From a bacterium (GTDB taxonomy: Bacteria; Oederibacteriota; JAAXVQ01; JAUVAV01): DNA of 64,000 bases. The position numbers and the translations under genes were made by a program. The stretch is taken from NCBI GenBank assembly GCA_021108215.1, contig JAIORK010000028.1, positions 1-64,000 on the forward strand, given 5' to 3'. Each line of letters begins with the position of its first letter. Positions within the stretch are counted from its first letter, which is position 1. The notes beneath the pieces are model-generated. The model was given only the letters and a program-made list of their open reading frames with translations. It was not told the origin of the DNA and did not search any database. Positions 16,074 to 23,472 of this stretch are shown piece after piece.

Positions 16074-17132
16074 TTATTCTCCAGCGAGTTTAGATGCCTG
16101 ATCGGCAGCTTGGAGCTTTTGTATCATTTCCTGAATATCACCATTGATGAACATTTCAAGATTATACAATGAAACCCCGATCCGATGATCCGTAACCCGG
16201 TTTTGCGGAAAATTATATGTCCGGATTTTCTCACTCCGATCACCGCTGCCAACCTGCGATTTACGATCCGCCGCCAGTTCTTTAGATTGCTCCTCTTCCC
16301 TGACTTGTTGTAATCGTGCTGTCAGCACTTTCATGGCCTTGGCTTTGTTCTTGGTCTGGGACCGTTCATCCTGACATTGGACAACAATCCCGGTTGGCAG
16401 ATGGGTTATGCGTATGGCGGAATAAGTGGTATTAACACTTTGTCCCCCGGGACCGGATGAACAAAAAATATCAGTCCGCAGATCACCTGGATTAATGGAC
16501 ACATCCACTTCATCCACTTCGGGCAAGACCGCCACTGTCACTGCAGAGGTATGAATCCTCCCGGAAGCTTCCGTGCTGGGCACACGCTGCACACGATGCA
16601 CACCGGCCTCAAATTTCATATGCCGATAGACTTCTTTTCCATCTATCTGAAAAACAATTTCCTTATAACCGCCCAGTTCCGTCTGATTACTATCCAAAAC
16701 ACCAATCTTCCAATGTCTGGCCTCGGCAAACCGGCTGTACATACGAAACAGATCCCCGCAAAACAGGGCGGCTTCATCGCCACCGGTCCCCGCACGAATT
16801 TCCATAAACACATTTTTTCCATCATGGGGATCTCTGGGTATTAAATGCTGTTTAAGATCGCTCTCCAGTTGGGTTAATTTCCCCTTCAACAGCTGCGCTT
16901 CTTCTTCAGCCAATGCGGCCATCTCACCACCCGCCGCCTGCATCTCTTCAGTATCCTTAAGTTCCTGCTCCAGTTTACGGTATTGCCTGATCGCCTCAAC
17001 CACTTCGGTGAGTTCAGAATGCTTGCGCACCACCTCACGGTACCGGTCCTGATTCTGCACCAAACCGGGGTCCGAAAGCTTTTCTTCCAGATCAACATAC
17101 TTTCTTTCAATTTTTTCCAGTTTGTCCCTCAT
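16074..17132 (-). CDS. prfA: Peptide chain release factor 1
   Basis: A 352-residue class-I release factor; RF1 reads UAA and UAG and triggers peptide release on the ribosome. The GGQ loop is present as SSGPGGQSVNTTYS, followed by QCQDERSQTKNKAKA, and RIHTSAVTVAVLPE marks the preceding domain. The N-terminal coiled region (DKLEKIERKYVDLEEKL) is normal. The ATG has GAGG 6 bases upstream. The leader contains several hairpins and the gene is separated from rpmE by two terminators, so it may have its own promoter. Confidence 0.95.
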   Translation of the reverse strand: MRDKLEKIERKYVDLEEKLSDPGLVQNQDRYREVVRKHSELTEVVEAIRQYRKLEQELKDTEEMQAAGGEMAALAEEEAQLLKGKLTQLESDLKQHLIPRDPHDGKNVFMEIRAGTGGDEAALFCGDLFRMYSRFAEARHWKIGVLDSNQTELGGYKEIVFQIDGKEVYRHMKFEAGVHRVQRVPSTEASGRIHTSAVTVAVLPEVDEVDVSINPGDLRTDIFCSSGPGGQSVNTTYSAIRITHLPTGIVVQCQDERSQTKNKAKAMKVLTARLQQVREEEQSKELAADRKSQVGSGDRSEKIRTYNFPQNRVTDHRIGVSLYNLEMFINGDIQEMIQKLQAADQASKLAGE

Positions 17133-17176
17133 GAGTATCCTCTTTAAAATCCATTGGCTGCGTCAACATCCCAAAG

Positions 17177-17346
17177 ATCGCGATGTGATCTTTCCGCTCC
17201 TATCCATCCCTGACGTCCCGGGAATCTGCGTAAACACAATGGTGCCCCACGGACTTGCCCGTGGTACCCCATTTGATCCTGCACCGCGCGTCAGTTTGGC
17301 CGCTATAAAATGTATTCAGCGCAGAACAACTCCTAGGATGTTCTGC
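17177..17346 (-). other. Hairpin-rich leader of prfA
   Basis: Three perfect short stems lie in the prfA leader: AAAGATC/GATCTTT (17177-17197), CCACGG/CCGTGG (17248-17265) and GCAGAACA/TGTTCTGC (17321-17346). They are followed upstream by the terminator at 17357-17420. They may be dispersed repeats or leader structure; I cannot tell which. No gene is evident in 17133-17356. Confidence 0.4.
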
Positions 17347-17356
17347 AAAACGGGAT

Positions 17357-17420
17357 AAAAAAAACCACAGAGTCCAATTTTCCGGCAGGTTCTTCCATCG
17401 GAAAACAAATCACTCTGTGG
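17357..17420 (-). terminator. Strong intrinsic terminator
   Basis: On the minus strand CCACAGAGT ... ACTCTGTGG (17412-17420 with 17365-17373) encloses an inner TTTTCCG/CGGAAAA stem and is followed directly by eight T (17357-17364). This is a textbook terminator for transcripts coming from rpmE or from the small ORF at 17439-17510. Confidence 0.8.
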
Positions 17421-17438
17421 CTCACCTAATCGTTTAAA

Positions 17439-17510
17439 TCAATGCAACCACCCAACATCCCTCGTCGAAACCGACATTCCTGCTATATCAAGAGTATTGG
17501 GCTGTGTCAT
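17439..17510 (-). CDS. Possible 23-codon ORF between two terminators
   Basis: ATG at 17510 is preceded by GCGAGGAATACCGGTG, an acceptable ribosome site, and the frame reads MTQPNTLDIAGMSV..., ending in DVGWLH at TGA 17439-17441. It lies between the rpmE terminator and the strong terminator at 17357-17420, so it would be transcribed by read-through from rpmE or from its own promoter. No family recognised. The alternative is that the segment specifies a small RNA or is not expressed. Confidence 0.3.
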   Translation of the reverse strand: MTQPNTLDIAGMSVSTRDVGWLH

Positions 17511-17546
17511 CACCGGTATTCCTCGCAAAAAATAACTTCCTGACAG

Positions 17547-17588
17547 CACAAAACTCACCGGCCGATCCAAAAGGCTGCAGTGAGTTTT
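17547..17588 (-). terminator. Hairpin terminator after rpmE
   Basis: AAAACTCAC (plus 17550-17558) pairs with GTGAGTTTT (17580-17588), extended inside by GGCC/GGCT, 15 bases after the rpmE stop. In the minus direction the stem ends in TTTT then GTGCTG, so the U-tract is short and read-through is plausible. Confidence 0.6.
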
Positions 17589-17602
17589 GGTTGAACAAAA
17601 AA

Positions 17603-17815
17603 CTATTTGGATTCTTTCTTCTCATACCGACGGCGGAATTTCTCGACCCGGCCTGCGGTATCAACTAATTTTTGGGTTCCGGTAAAAAACGGATGACAAT
17701 GTGAGCATATTTCCACACGCACTTTAGGCGGCGTGGTGGAGCGCGTTTCAATCACATTCCCGCATGCACAGGTAAATGTGGTATCCTCATATTTTGGATG
17801 AATTTTTTGTTTCAC
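17603..17815 (-). CDS. rpmE: 50S ribosomal protein L31, zinc-binding type
   Basis: A 70-residue L31 of the C+ type: the Cys pairs in TCACGN and CSHCHPF can hold a zinc ion, and the [17 protein letters not shown] segment is typical. It starts at GTG 17815 with CGGAGG upstream. It lies 123 bases after rho, an arrangement found in many bacteria. In zinc-responsive species a cysteine-free L31 copy replaces this one under starvation; none is seen here. Confidence 0.95.
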   Translation of the reverse strand: MKQKIHPKYEDTTFTCACGNVIETRSTTPPKVRVEICSHCHPFFTGTQKLVDTAGRVEKFRRRYEKKESK

Positions 17816-17938
17816 TGCTTTTTCCTCCGATACTCAAAAAAACAAAATAGCATTATTTAAAAGAGCGGTATCCTACCATACCGAACTTAACTTGGCAAGT
17901 TTTTTTACTTTAAAATACAGGGGTATCCCACCAACGGA

Positions 17939-19186
17939 CTAAGTGTTCATCGCATCCAGAAAAGCCTTGTTATTCTTGGTTTTCCCCATTTTATCCAATA
18001 AAAGTTCCATGGCTTCAACCATGGAAATAGGATTGAGAACCTTCCTGAGAAGCCAGATTCTGGCCAAATCATCAGGTGGAATAAGCAACTCTTCTTTTCG
18101 TGTCCCGGAGCGCTGAATATCAATTGCCGGAAAAACACGCTTTTCAACCAACTTGCGATCCAAACACAGTTCCATATTACCTGTTCCCTTAAACTCTTCA
18201 AAAATGACCTCGTCCATACGGCTGCCGGTGTCCACCAAAGCAGTCGCAATAATCGTTAAGCTCCCGCCTTCTTCCAATGCACGTGCCGCACCAAAAAACC
18301 GTTTAGGCCGCTGCAGCGCATTGGAGTCAACACCACCGGATAAAATTTTGCCGGATGAGGGAATAATCGTATTGTATGCCCGGCCCAGACGTGTAATCGA
18401 GTCGAGCAAAATAACGACATCACGTTTGTGCTCAACCAGGCGTTTGGCTTTCTCAATCACCATCTCGGCCACCTGGACATGACGATCTGCCGGTTCATCA
18501 AACGTGGATGAAATAACTTCGCCGTTGACCGAACGCTGCATATCCGTAACTTCTTCCGGGCGTTCATCAATTAGCAGTACAATCAACCAAATATCCGGAT
18601 TATTGGCGGTAATGGCATTGGCAATTTTTTGAAGTAAAATAGTCTTTCCGGTACGCGGCGGTGCCACAATCAGGCCGCGCTGGCCTTTTCCGATCGGGAT
18701 TAATAGTTCCATAATCCGTGTACTGATATCGCCTTTATCATATTCGAGTTTAATTCGCTCTTTCGGGTGAATCGGGGTCAGGTTATCGAACAGAATTTTA
18801 TCCGCCTGTTTTTCCGGCAGTTCAAAATTTATTTTCTCCACTTTGAGCAAGGCAAAATACCGTTCTCCCTCTTTGGGCGGCCGCACCTGTCCCGTAATGG
18901 TATCACCCGTACGTAAATCGAAGCGCCGAATTTGCGAGGGAGAAACATAGATATCATCCGGGCCCGGGAGGTAGTTATAATCCGGCGAGCGCATAAATCC
19001 AAACCCGTCAGGCAAAACTTCCAAAACCCCCTCAGCAGTAATTTCTCCGTTTTTCATGGCTTGGGCTTCAACAATTTTAAAAATCAGCTCCTGCGTTTTC
19101 AGCCCGGAAACGTTTGTCAATTTCAGTTTTTTCGCCATGTTGTTGAGCTCAGAAATGCTCTTGTGTTTCAACTCCGTGATGTTCAT
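17939..19186 (-). CDS. rho: Transcription termination factor Rho
   Basis: A 415-residue hexameric RNA helicase. The N-terminal helical segment ([19 protein letters not shown]) and the RNA-binding cold-shock-like region ([16 protein letters not shown]) precede the ATPase core with Walker A APPRTGKT, Walker [17 protein letters not shown] and the Q/R-loop GGVDSNAL. The start at 19186 is set by homology with family starts and a GGGAG 11 bases upstream; the frame extends 20 codons further without support. Length matches E. coli Rho (419). The 283-bp gap upstream holds no gene. Confidence 0.96.
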   Translation of the reverse strand: MNITELKHKSISELNNMAKKLKLTNVSGLKTQELIFKIVEAQAMKNGEITAEGVLEVLPDGFGFMRSPDYNYLPGPDDIYVSPSQIRRFDLRTGDTITGQVRPPKEGERYFALLKVEKINFELPEKQADKILFDNLTPIHPKERIKLEYDKGDISTRIMELLIPIGKGQRGLIVAPPRTGKTILLQKIANAITANNPDIWLIVLLIDERPEEVTDMQRSVNGEVISSTFDEPADRHVQVAEMVIEKAKRLVEHKRDVVILLDSITRLGRAYNTIIPSSGKILSGGVDSNALQRPKRFFGAARALEEGGSLTIIATALVDTGSRMDEVIFEEFKGTGNMELCLDRKLVEKRVFPAIDIQRSGTRKEELLIPPDDLARIWLLRKVLNPISMVEAMELLLDKMGKTKNNKAFLDAMNT

Positions 19187-19469
19187 AAATAATATTTCTC
19201 CCTGATTATGGTTTGATCCGGCAGGACACTGTGTATAAAACCCCATTTGTTTTTATTAAACGGCTTTTGTATCTGGTCGGTTTATTCATGTTTACTATCG
19301 GTCAAGCCCCAAAAAAATTAACCTATTTAATTGCTTTTTGTCAGTAAACCAATAATTTCGTGCCTAATGATTGGAATCCAAAACTCGCGGGATAACGCAA
19401 CGACAGCAATCAAGCAAGGTCGCTCCGTTTTGGTAGGCTAGTTGAGTATAGCCAAGCTTTCAATCCCTG

Positions 19470-20921
19470 TCAATCTTTTTTTGGGTTCCCCGCCTCATAG
19501 ATGCTGACCCTATCCCGACCTGCATGCTTTGCCTGGTAAAGCGCCTCATCCGCCGAAACAATCAACGACTCCTGTGAAAACGCATCTGTCGGATACGTAC
19601 TGACACCTGCTGAAATAGTCAGAGTCAACTTCAACCCACCAATATCAATGAGGGTTGCCTTTAAAAACCGGTTAATCGATTTGGCCACCTCCGCAGCACG
19701 GACTTTGATTGTATTGGGCAGCAGGACCGCAAACTCCTCCCCGCCGTATCTGGCCACCAAAGCTGTGGGCCCGGACATTTCTTGAATCCGGGCGGCAGCT
19801 TCCACCAGCACCGCATCCCCCACCTGATGTCCGTTTTTATCATTCACCTTTTTAAAATGATCGATATCCAGCATAATCAGGGACAGGGGTTGGTGATAAC
19901 GCTCGGCCCGGTGAATCTCCTCACGCAGCCGCTCCTGAAAATACCGATGCACATAGAGTCCTGTCTGGCTGTCTGTAAAAGAAAGCGTCTGCACCTTCCG
20001 GTAAAGCAGAGCTTTTCGCAAGGCAAACACAATTTGCTTTCCCAACACCTCCGCTTGTTTAAAATCCTGAGGTGAAAAGGCAATCGGCTGGGATGACCCC
20101 AGCAACATCACACCAATCACAATCTCATGCACAACCAAAGGCATAATAATCAATGCACGAAACGGCGTTTCCTGACGCAAACCATAAAACCGGGGATCAG
20201 CCGTCAAATCCTTGAGACGTAAAGGACTGTAATTATCCCCCAACCAACTGCGCAAATTCACTGCCTTAAGCTTGGCAGGGAATCCCGCATCGGAAATTTC
20301 GTGTTCCTGGGTCAATACTTTTTGGAAATCACTGGTATCCTCCTCAGGAATATAAAAAGCCAGACGCACATCCTCTTCCGATTGTGCTTGAAAATGGTGG
20401 GGCAATATTTGCGAAACTTCCACCCTTGCCTCATCCAACATGGTCTCCAACTTAAGAATCCCGGAAAGTTTTTTAGCCACTTCATATAATTTTATCAAAC
20501 CTTTGAGTCGTTTCTCATAACCTTCGATTTGACGCCGGATCATAAAAGCTTTACGCTCGATTTTCAACAATTCTTTTTCCTTAGGTTCCCGAATATCGAG
20601 GTATTCCTTTTGTAATAATTCCCTATCCTTGTACTGCAATGCCAAAAAGCCAAAAAGCCCCCCAAAGGTCACGACTTGAACGATCGCGATACTCTGGGGA
20701 AGCCAGGCATTCAGATAGCACCCCACCACCGTGAGTGCCGCCAGCAGGGTAAAGATAAAAGCACCGATGACATCTTCCAACATGCTTGCCAACAAGATCA
20801 GCGGCAATAAAAGCAACAAGAAAAAACCGGTTACCTCCGACTGTTGTCCCAGCAATATCAAACAAACAATCAAAATATATGCTGCTATTAGGATGCCGTA
20901 ATGTTTTTTCTTCCGGTTCAT
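19470..20921 (-). CDS. Membrane GAF-GGDEF diguanylate cyclase without I-site
   Basis: A 483-residue protein: several N-terminal transmembrane helices (about residues 9-95), a coiled segment, a GAF-like domain (about 140-300), then a GGDEF domain with the active-site motif ARYGGEEF. Diguanylate cyclases make cyclic di-GMP from two GTP. The RxxD product-inhibition site expected 5 residues before GGEEF reads GPTA, so feedback inhibition is probably absent. It overlaps a second GAF-GGDEF gene upstream by 4 bases, and GGAGG lies 6 bases before its ATG. The two are paralogues from an old tandem duplication. Confidence 0.92.
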   Translation of the reverse strand: MNRKKKHYGILIAAYILIVCLILLGQQSEVTGFFLLLLLPLILLASMLEDVIGAFIFTLLAALTVVGCYLNAWLPQSIAIVQVVTFGGLFGFLALQYKDRELLQKEYLDIREPKEKELLKIERKAFMIRRQIEGYEKRLKGLIKLYEVAKKLSGILKLETMLDEARVEVSQILPHHFQAQSEEDVRLAFYIPEEDTSDFQKVLTQEHEISDAGFPAKLKAVNLRSWLGDNYSPLRLKDLTADPRFYGLRQETPFRALIIMPLVVHEIVIGVMLLGSSQPIAFSPQDFKQAEVLGKQIVFALRKALLYRKVQTLSFTDSQTGLYVHRYFQERLREEIHRAERYHQPLSLIMLDIDHFKKVNDKNGHQVGDAVLVEAAARIQEMSGPTALVARYGGEEFAVLLPNTIKVRAAEVAKSINRFLKATLIDIGGLKLTLTISAGVSTYPTDAFSQESLIVSADEALYQAKHAGRDRVSIYEAGNPKKD

Positions 20922-22342
20922 GAATCGCCTCCAGCCAGCACGATCCGGTTTCTTCCATTCCGTTTTGCGGTATAAAGTGCCTCATCTGTAATCCGTATAA
21001 GCTCATTCATATCCGTGCCGTGACGCGGGCACTCACCGATGCCCCCACTGACGGTAATACTCATCTCGGTTCCGCCTGCAATAAATGTTTGCTTTGCCAC
21101 GCGATCCCGCAGACGTTCCGCCATCACCAGAGCCCCTTCAATTTGTGTGTTGGGCAGGATAATGGCAAACTCTTCACCACCGAAGCGACAGAGTAAATCC
21201 GCCACCCGGGCCTCCTCGCGCAAAAGTTCCCCAAGTTGCGAAAGGATCTGGTCTCCGGCCAAGTGCCCCAGCCGGTCATTGATCCGTTTAAAATGATCCA
21301 GATCCAAAATAAACAGTGAAAAAGGTGTCGCATGTTCGCGGTTGCGACTCAATTCCTCCTCAAACCGCTGGTTGAAAAAACGGCGGAGATAAAGACCGGT
21401 CAAACCATCTGTAATCGCCAGTTCCTGAGCATACTGATAAAGCCGGGCATTTTCCGCAGCCACCGCCGCTAAATCCGCAATGATGGTAAACAACCTTAAG
21501 TCGTCCTTTGTAAAAATATTTTCCCAGGGACTTTCGGCCCTTAATATACCGATCAATTTCCCTTCCGCCATCATGGGTGCGATCATAAGGCTGCGTACCA
21601 TGGTCTCGTGCCCTAGGGGTTGAAAACGAAAATCATCATTGGTATCACAAACCAACAAGGTGGAACAATGCTGGGTCGTCCAGCTGCCGTACTGGTCACC
21701 CGCGACCTGGTCGGCATCAGGCTGTTCCGGAATCCCCTGTACCAAGGACTCCTTTTTATCAGGAAAATCAAACACCAGCTGATAACGCCCGCGTTCCGCA
21801 CCGATAATTTCCCGCACTTCAATTAAAACTTTCTCCGCCAATTTTTCCAATTTAAGTTGTGATCCAAAAACCCGCGAAACCCGGTTTAATAATGAACATT
21901 TTTGAAATTTCTTTTGGTTGGATACATTAACGATCAAATCGGTCTTATATTGTTCGCGTATCAAAGTGAGGCGTTCCGCAATCACATCAAGGTGTCTTTG
22001 GTCCTCGATTTCCCGTTTGATATTGCGATGCTGAAAGATCAATGAAAAAATCCAAATAATCAGGATCACGGGAATATGAAAAAGCATCTCCAATCGATAA
22101 AGCGCATCCACTTCGCGGACTCCGGCAAACCAGAAAAAAATAATCGAAAAAATCATCAGACTGTTGCCCACCGCCAAATTAAAGCCCAGCATGCCGATAA
22201 TCGGCGGCAGCAACGCCAGACTGAGCCAGCCCACATCCCTCACCAAATAGGTCAAACCAATAATCGCCGGATAAAACCCAACTAAGGCTGCCAGAAAAAC
22301 CCAGCGGCGCACGGGATGTTGTCTTAGTACCCAGAACATCAT
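20918..22342 (-). CDS. Membrane GAF-GGDEF diguanylate cyclase with I-site
   Basis: A 474-residue paralogue of the next gene: N-terminal membrane helices (to about residue 105), a coiled linker, a GAF-like domain (about 160-305) and a GGDEF domain with CRFGGEEF. Here the RxxD inhibitory site is present (RVAD, 5 residues before GGEEF). The start at 22342 gives an ATGA overlap with coaE and has AGGGTGG just upstream; the longer frame from 22384 would overlap coaE by 46 bases. Likely membrane-bound and producing cyclic di-GMP under feedback control. Confidence 0.92.
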   Translation of the reverse strand: MMFWVLRQHPVRRWVFLAALVGFYPAIIGLTYLVRDVGWLSLALLPPIIGMLGFNLAVGNSLMIFSIIFFWFAGVREVDALYRLEMLFHIPVILIIWIFSLIFQHRNIKREIEDQRHLDVIAERLTLIREQYKTDLIVNVSNQKKFQKCSLLNRVSRVFGSQLKLEKLAEKVLIEVREIIGAERGRYQLVFDFPDKKESLVQGIPEQPDADQVAGDQYGSWTTQHCSTLLVCDTNDDFRFQPLGHETMVRSLMIAPMMAEGKLIGILRAESPWENIFTKDDLRLFTIIADLAAVAAENARLYQYAQELAITDGLTGLYLRRFFNQRFEEELSRNREHATPFSLFILDLDHFKRINDRLGHLAGDQILSQLGELLREEARVADLLCRFGGEEFAIILPNTQIEGALVMAERLRDRVAKQTFIAGGTEMSITVSGGIGECPRHGTDMNELIRITDEALYTAKRNGRNRIVLAGGDS

Positions 22343-23064
22343 CGTCCACCCTTGCCGGTAATTTTTGAGAGTATGCGCGGCCAAACTTCCTCCGCACCTT
22401 TTTTCACATCCATATCCGACCCAAGGTTGGGAAGAATAAAATCAGAATTTTTTTCATATTCCTCATCTTTACTCTGGATGCGTACCCGGATGGAAGCCTC
22501 TTCCATCGAAAGCCGCTTGCTGTCCGCCAGACGCTGAACCCGCAAGCCGCCGGGTGCCCGGACCCATAGCACGGCATCTCCCATCCCCCGAAAGGATTTT
22601 GCAGGGTAAACCGCCATATCGAGAATAATAGGCCGGCGACTGAGTTTGTGATGAAGCCGGATCTTGGCATCCAGCAATTTCCTAAGTCTTGAATGAGTTA
22701 TTTTATTGAGGATTTCAAGGCTGGCGGGATCGGAAAAGACCCTCGCGCCCAGCTTGTCCCGCCGAATAACACCCGCAGCATTGATTGCCCAGGGACGTTC
22801 CGGCAGCCGGTTTCCCTGAACATCCACAAAATCCTCCGGCAAAAAAGAAACCGGTGAGCCTTTTTTTTTCATATATTTGACGCCACAAAATTCCCGAATA
22901 ATTTCACGCCAGGCTTCCCCGCCTGGTTTTAGCAGCCGATGGGCAAGGCGATCAACATCCACGACCCGTGCTCCCTGTTTTTTAAACACGGCTGCCACTG
23001 TACTTTTTCCAGACCCGGTCCCGCCGGTAATCACAATCACAGGAGCACGATTTTTTTTAAGCAC
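22339..23064 (-). CDS. coaE: Dephospho-CoA kinase
   Basis: A 241-residue kinase for the last step of coenzyme A synthesis. The P-loop is GGTGSGKST, followed by VVDVDRLAHRLL; later ILDMAVYPAKSF and the RIQSKDEEY lid-type segment appear. It is about 35 residues longer than E. coli CoaE, mainly through an insertion around residues 70-105 between the first helices. The GTG at 23064 is preferred (GAGG 8 bases upstream) over an ATG 13 codons earlier. polA lies upstream and the two GGDEF genes downstream on the same strand. Confidence 0.88.
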   Translation of the reverse strand: MLKKNRAPVIVITGGTGSGKSTVAAVFKKQGARVVDVDRLAHRLLKPGGEAWREIIREFCGVKYMKKKGSPVSFLPEDFVDVQGNRLPERPWAINAAGVIRRDKLGARVFSDPASLEILNKITHSRLRKLLDAKIRLHHKLSRRPIILDMAVYPAKSFRGMGDAVLWVRAPGGLRVQRLADSKRLSMEEASIRVRIQSKDEEYEKNSDFILPNLGSDMDVKKGAEEVWPRILSKITGKGGR

Positions 23065-23231
23065 CCTATCTACCTCACAAAATAACGAATAGAAAAATTC
23101 CAACCCAGCCTATTGCGTTGCTGATGAAAAACCACACCACCGACATTTGGCAAAAAAACCTAAAAATAAAAACCGAAATTTCTAATTATTATACCATCTT
23201 ATCCAAATTAAAAAATACGGCAGCGAACCGA

Positions 23232-23386
23232 TTCGCCCTAAGTGCTGGTTTTTAAAAAAACTTGTCCGGCGAATGCAGGACGCACCACAAATTTCAGTGG
23301 AACACCAGGGGACTTTATCGTCAAATCCGGCTCTAGCGTATGGATACAGTATCAATTTTCCTCTAAAAATCAGCACTTAAGACGAA
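23232..23386. mobile_element. Short non-coding element with 25-bp inverted repeats (element C)
   Basis: The left arm at 23232-23256 (TTCGCCCTAAGTGCTGG...) and the complement of 23362-23386 match at about 21 of 25 positions, framing 155 bases with no gene. The interior carries the dispersed word TTGTCCGGCGAATG, also found at 8085-8105 and 49089-49109. MITE-like in form. The rest of the 23065-23472 gap shows nothing further. Confidence 0.55.
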
Positions 23387-23472
23387 CAAAAACAGTGCGT
23401 TTTATAATTTGGACAGCAGTGTTATTATACGGAATTCCCCACAAAACAAAACCCGGAAAATCATTTTTTATG

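Noticed and set aside
17122-17358. 78-codon plus-strand ORF in the prfA leader
   Set aside because: No ribosome site or family; it runs through hairpin-forming repeat sequence.
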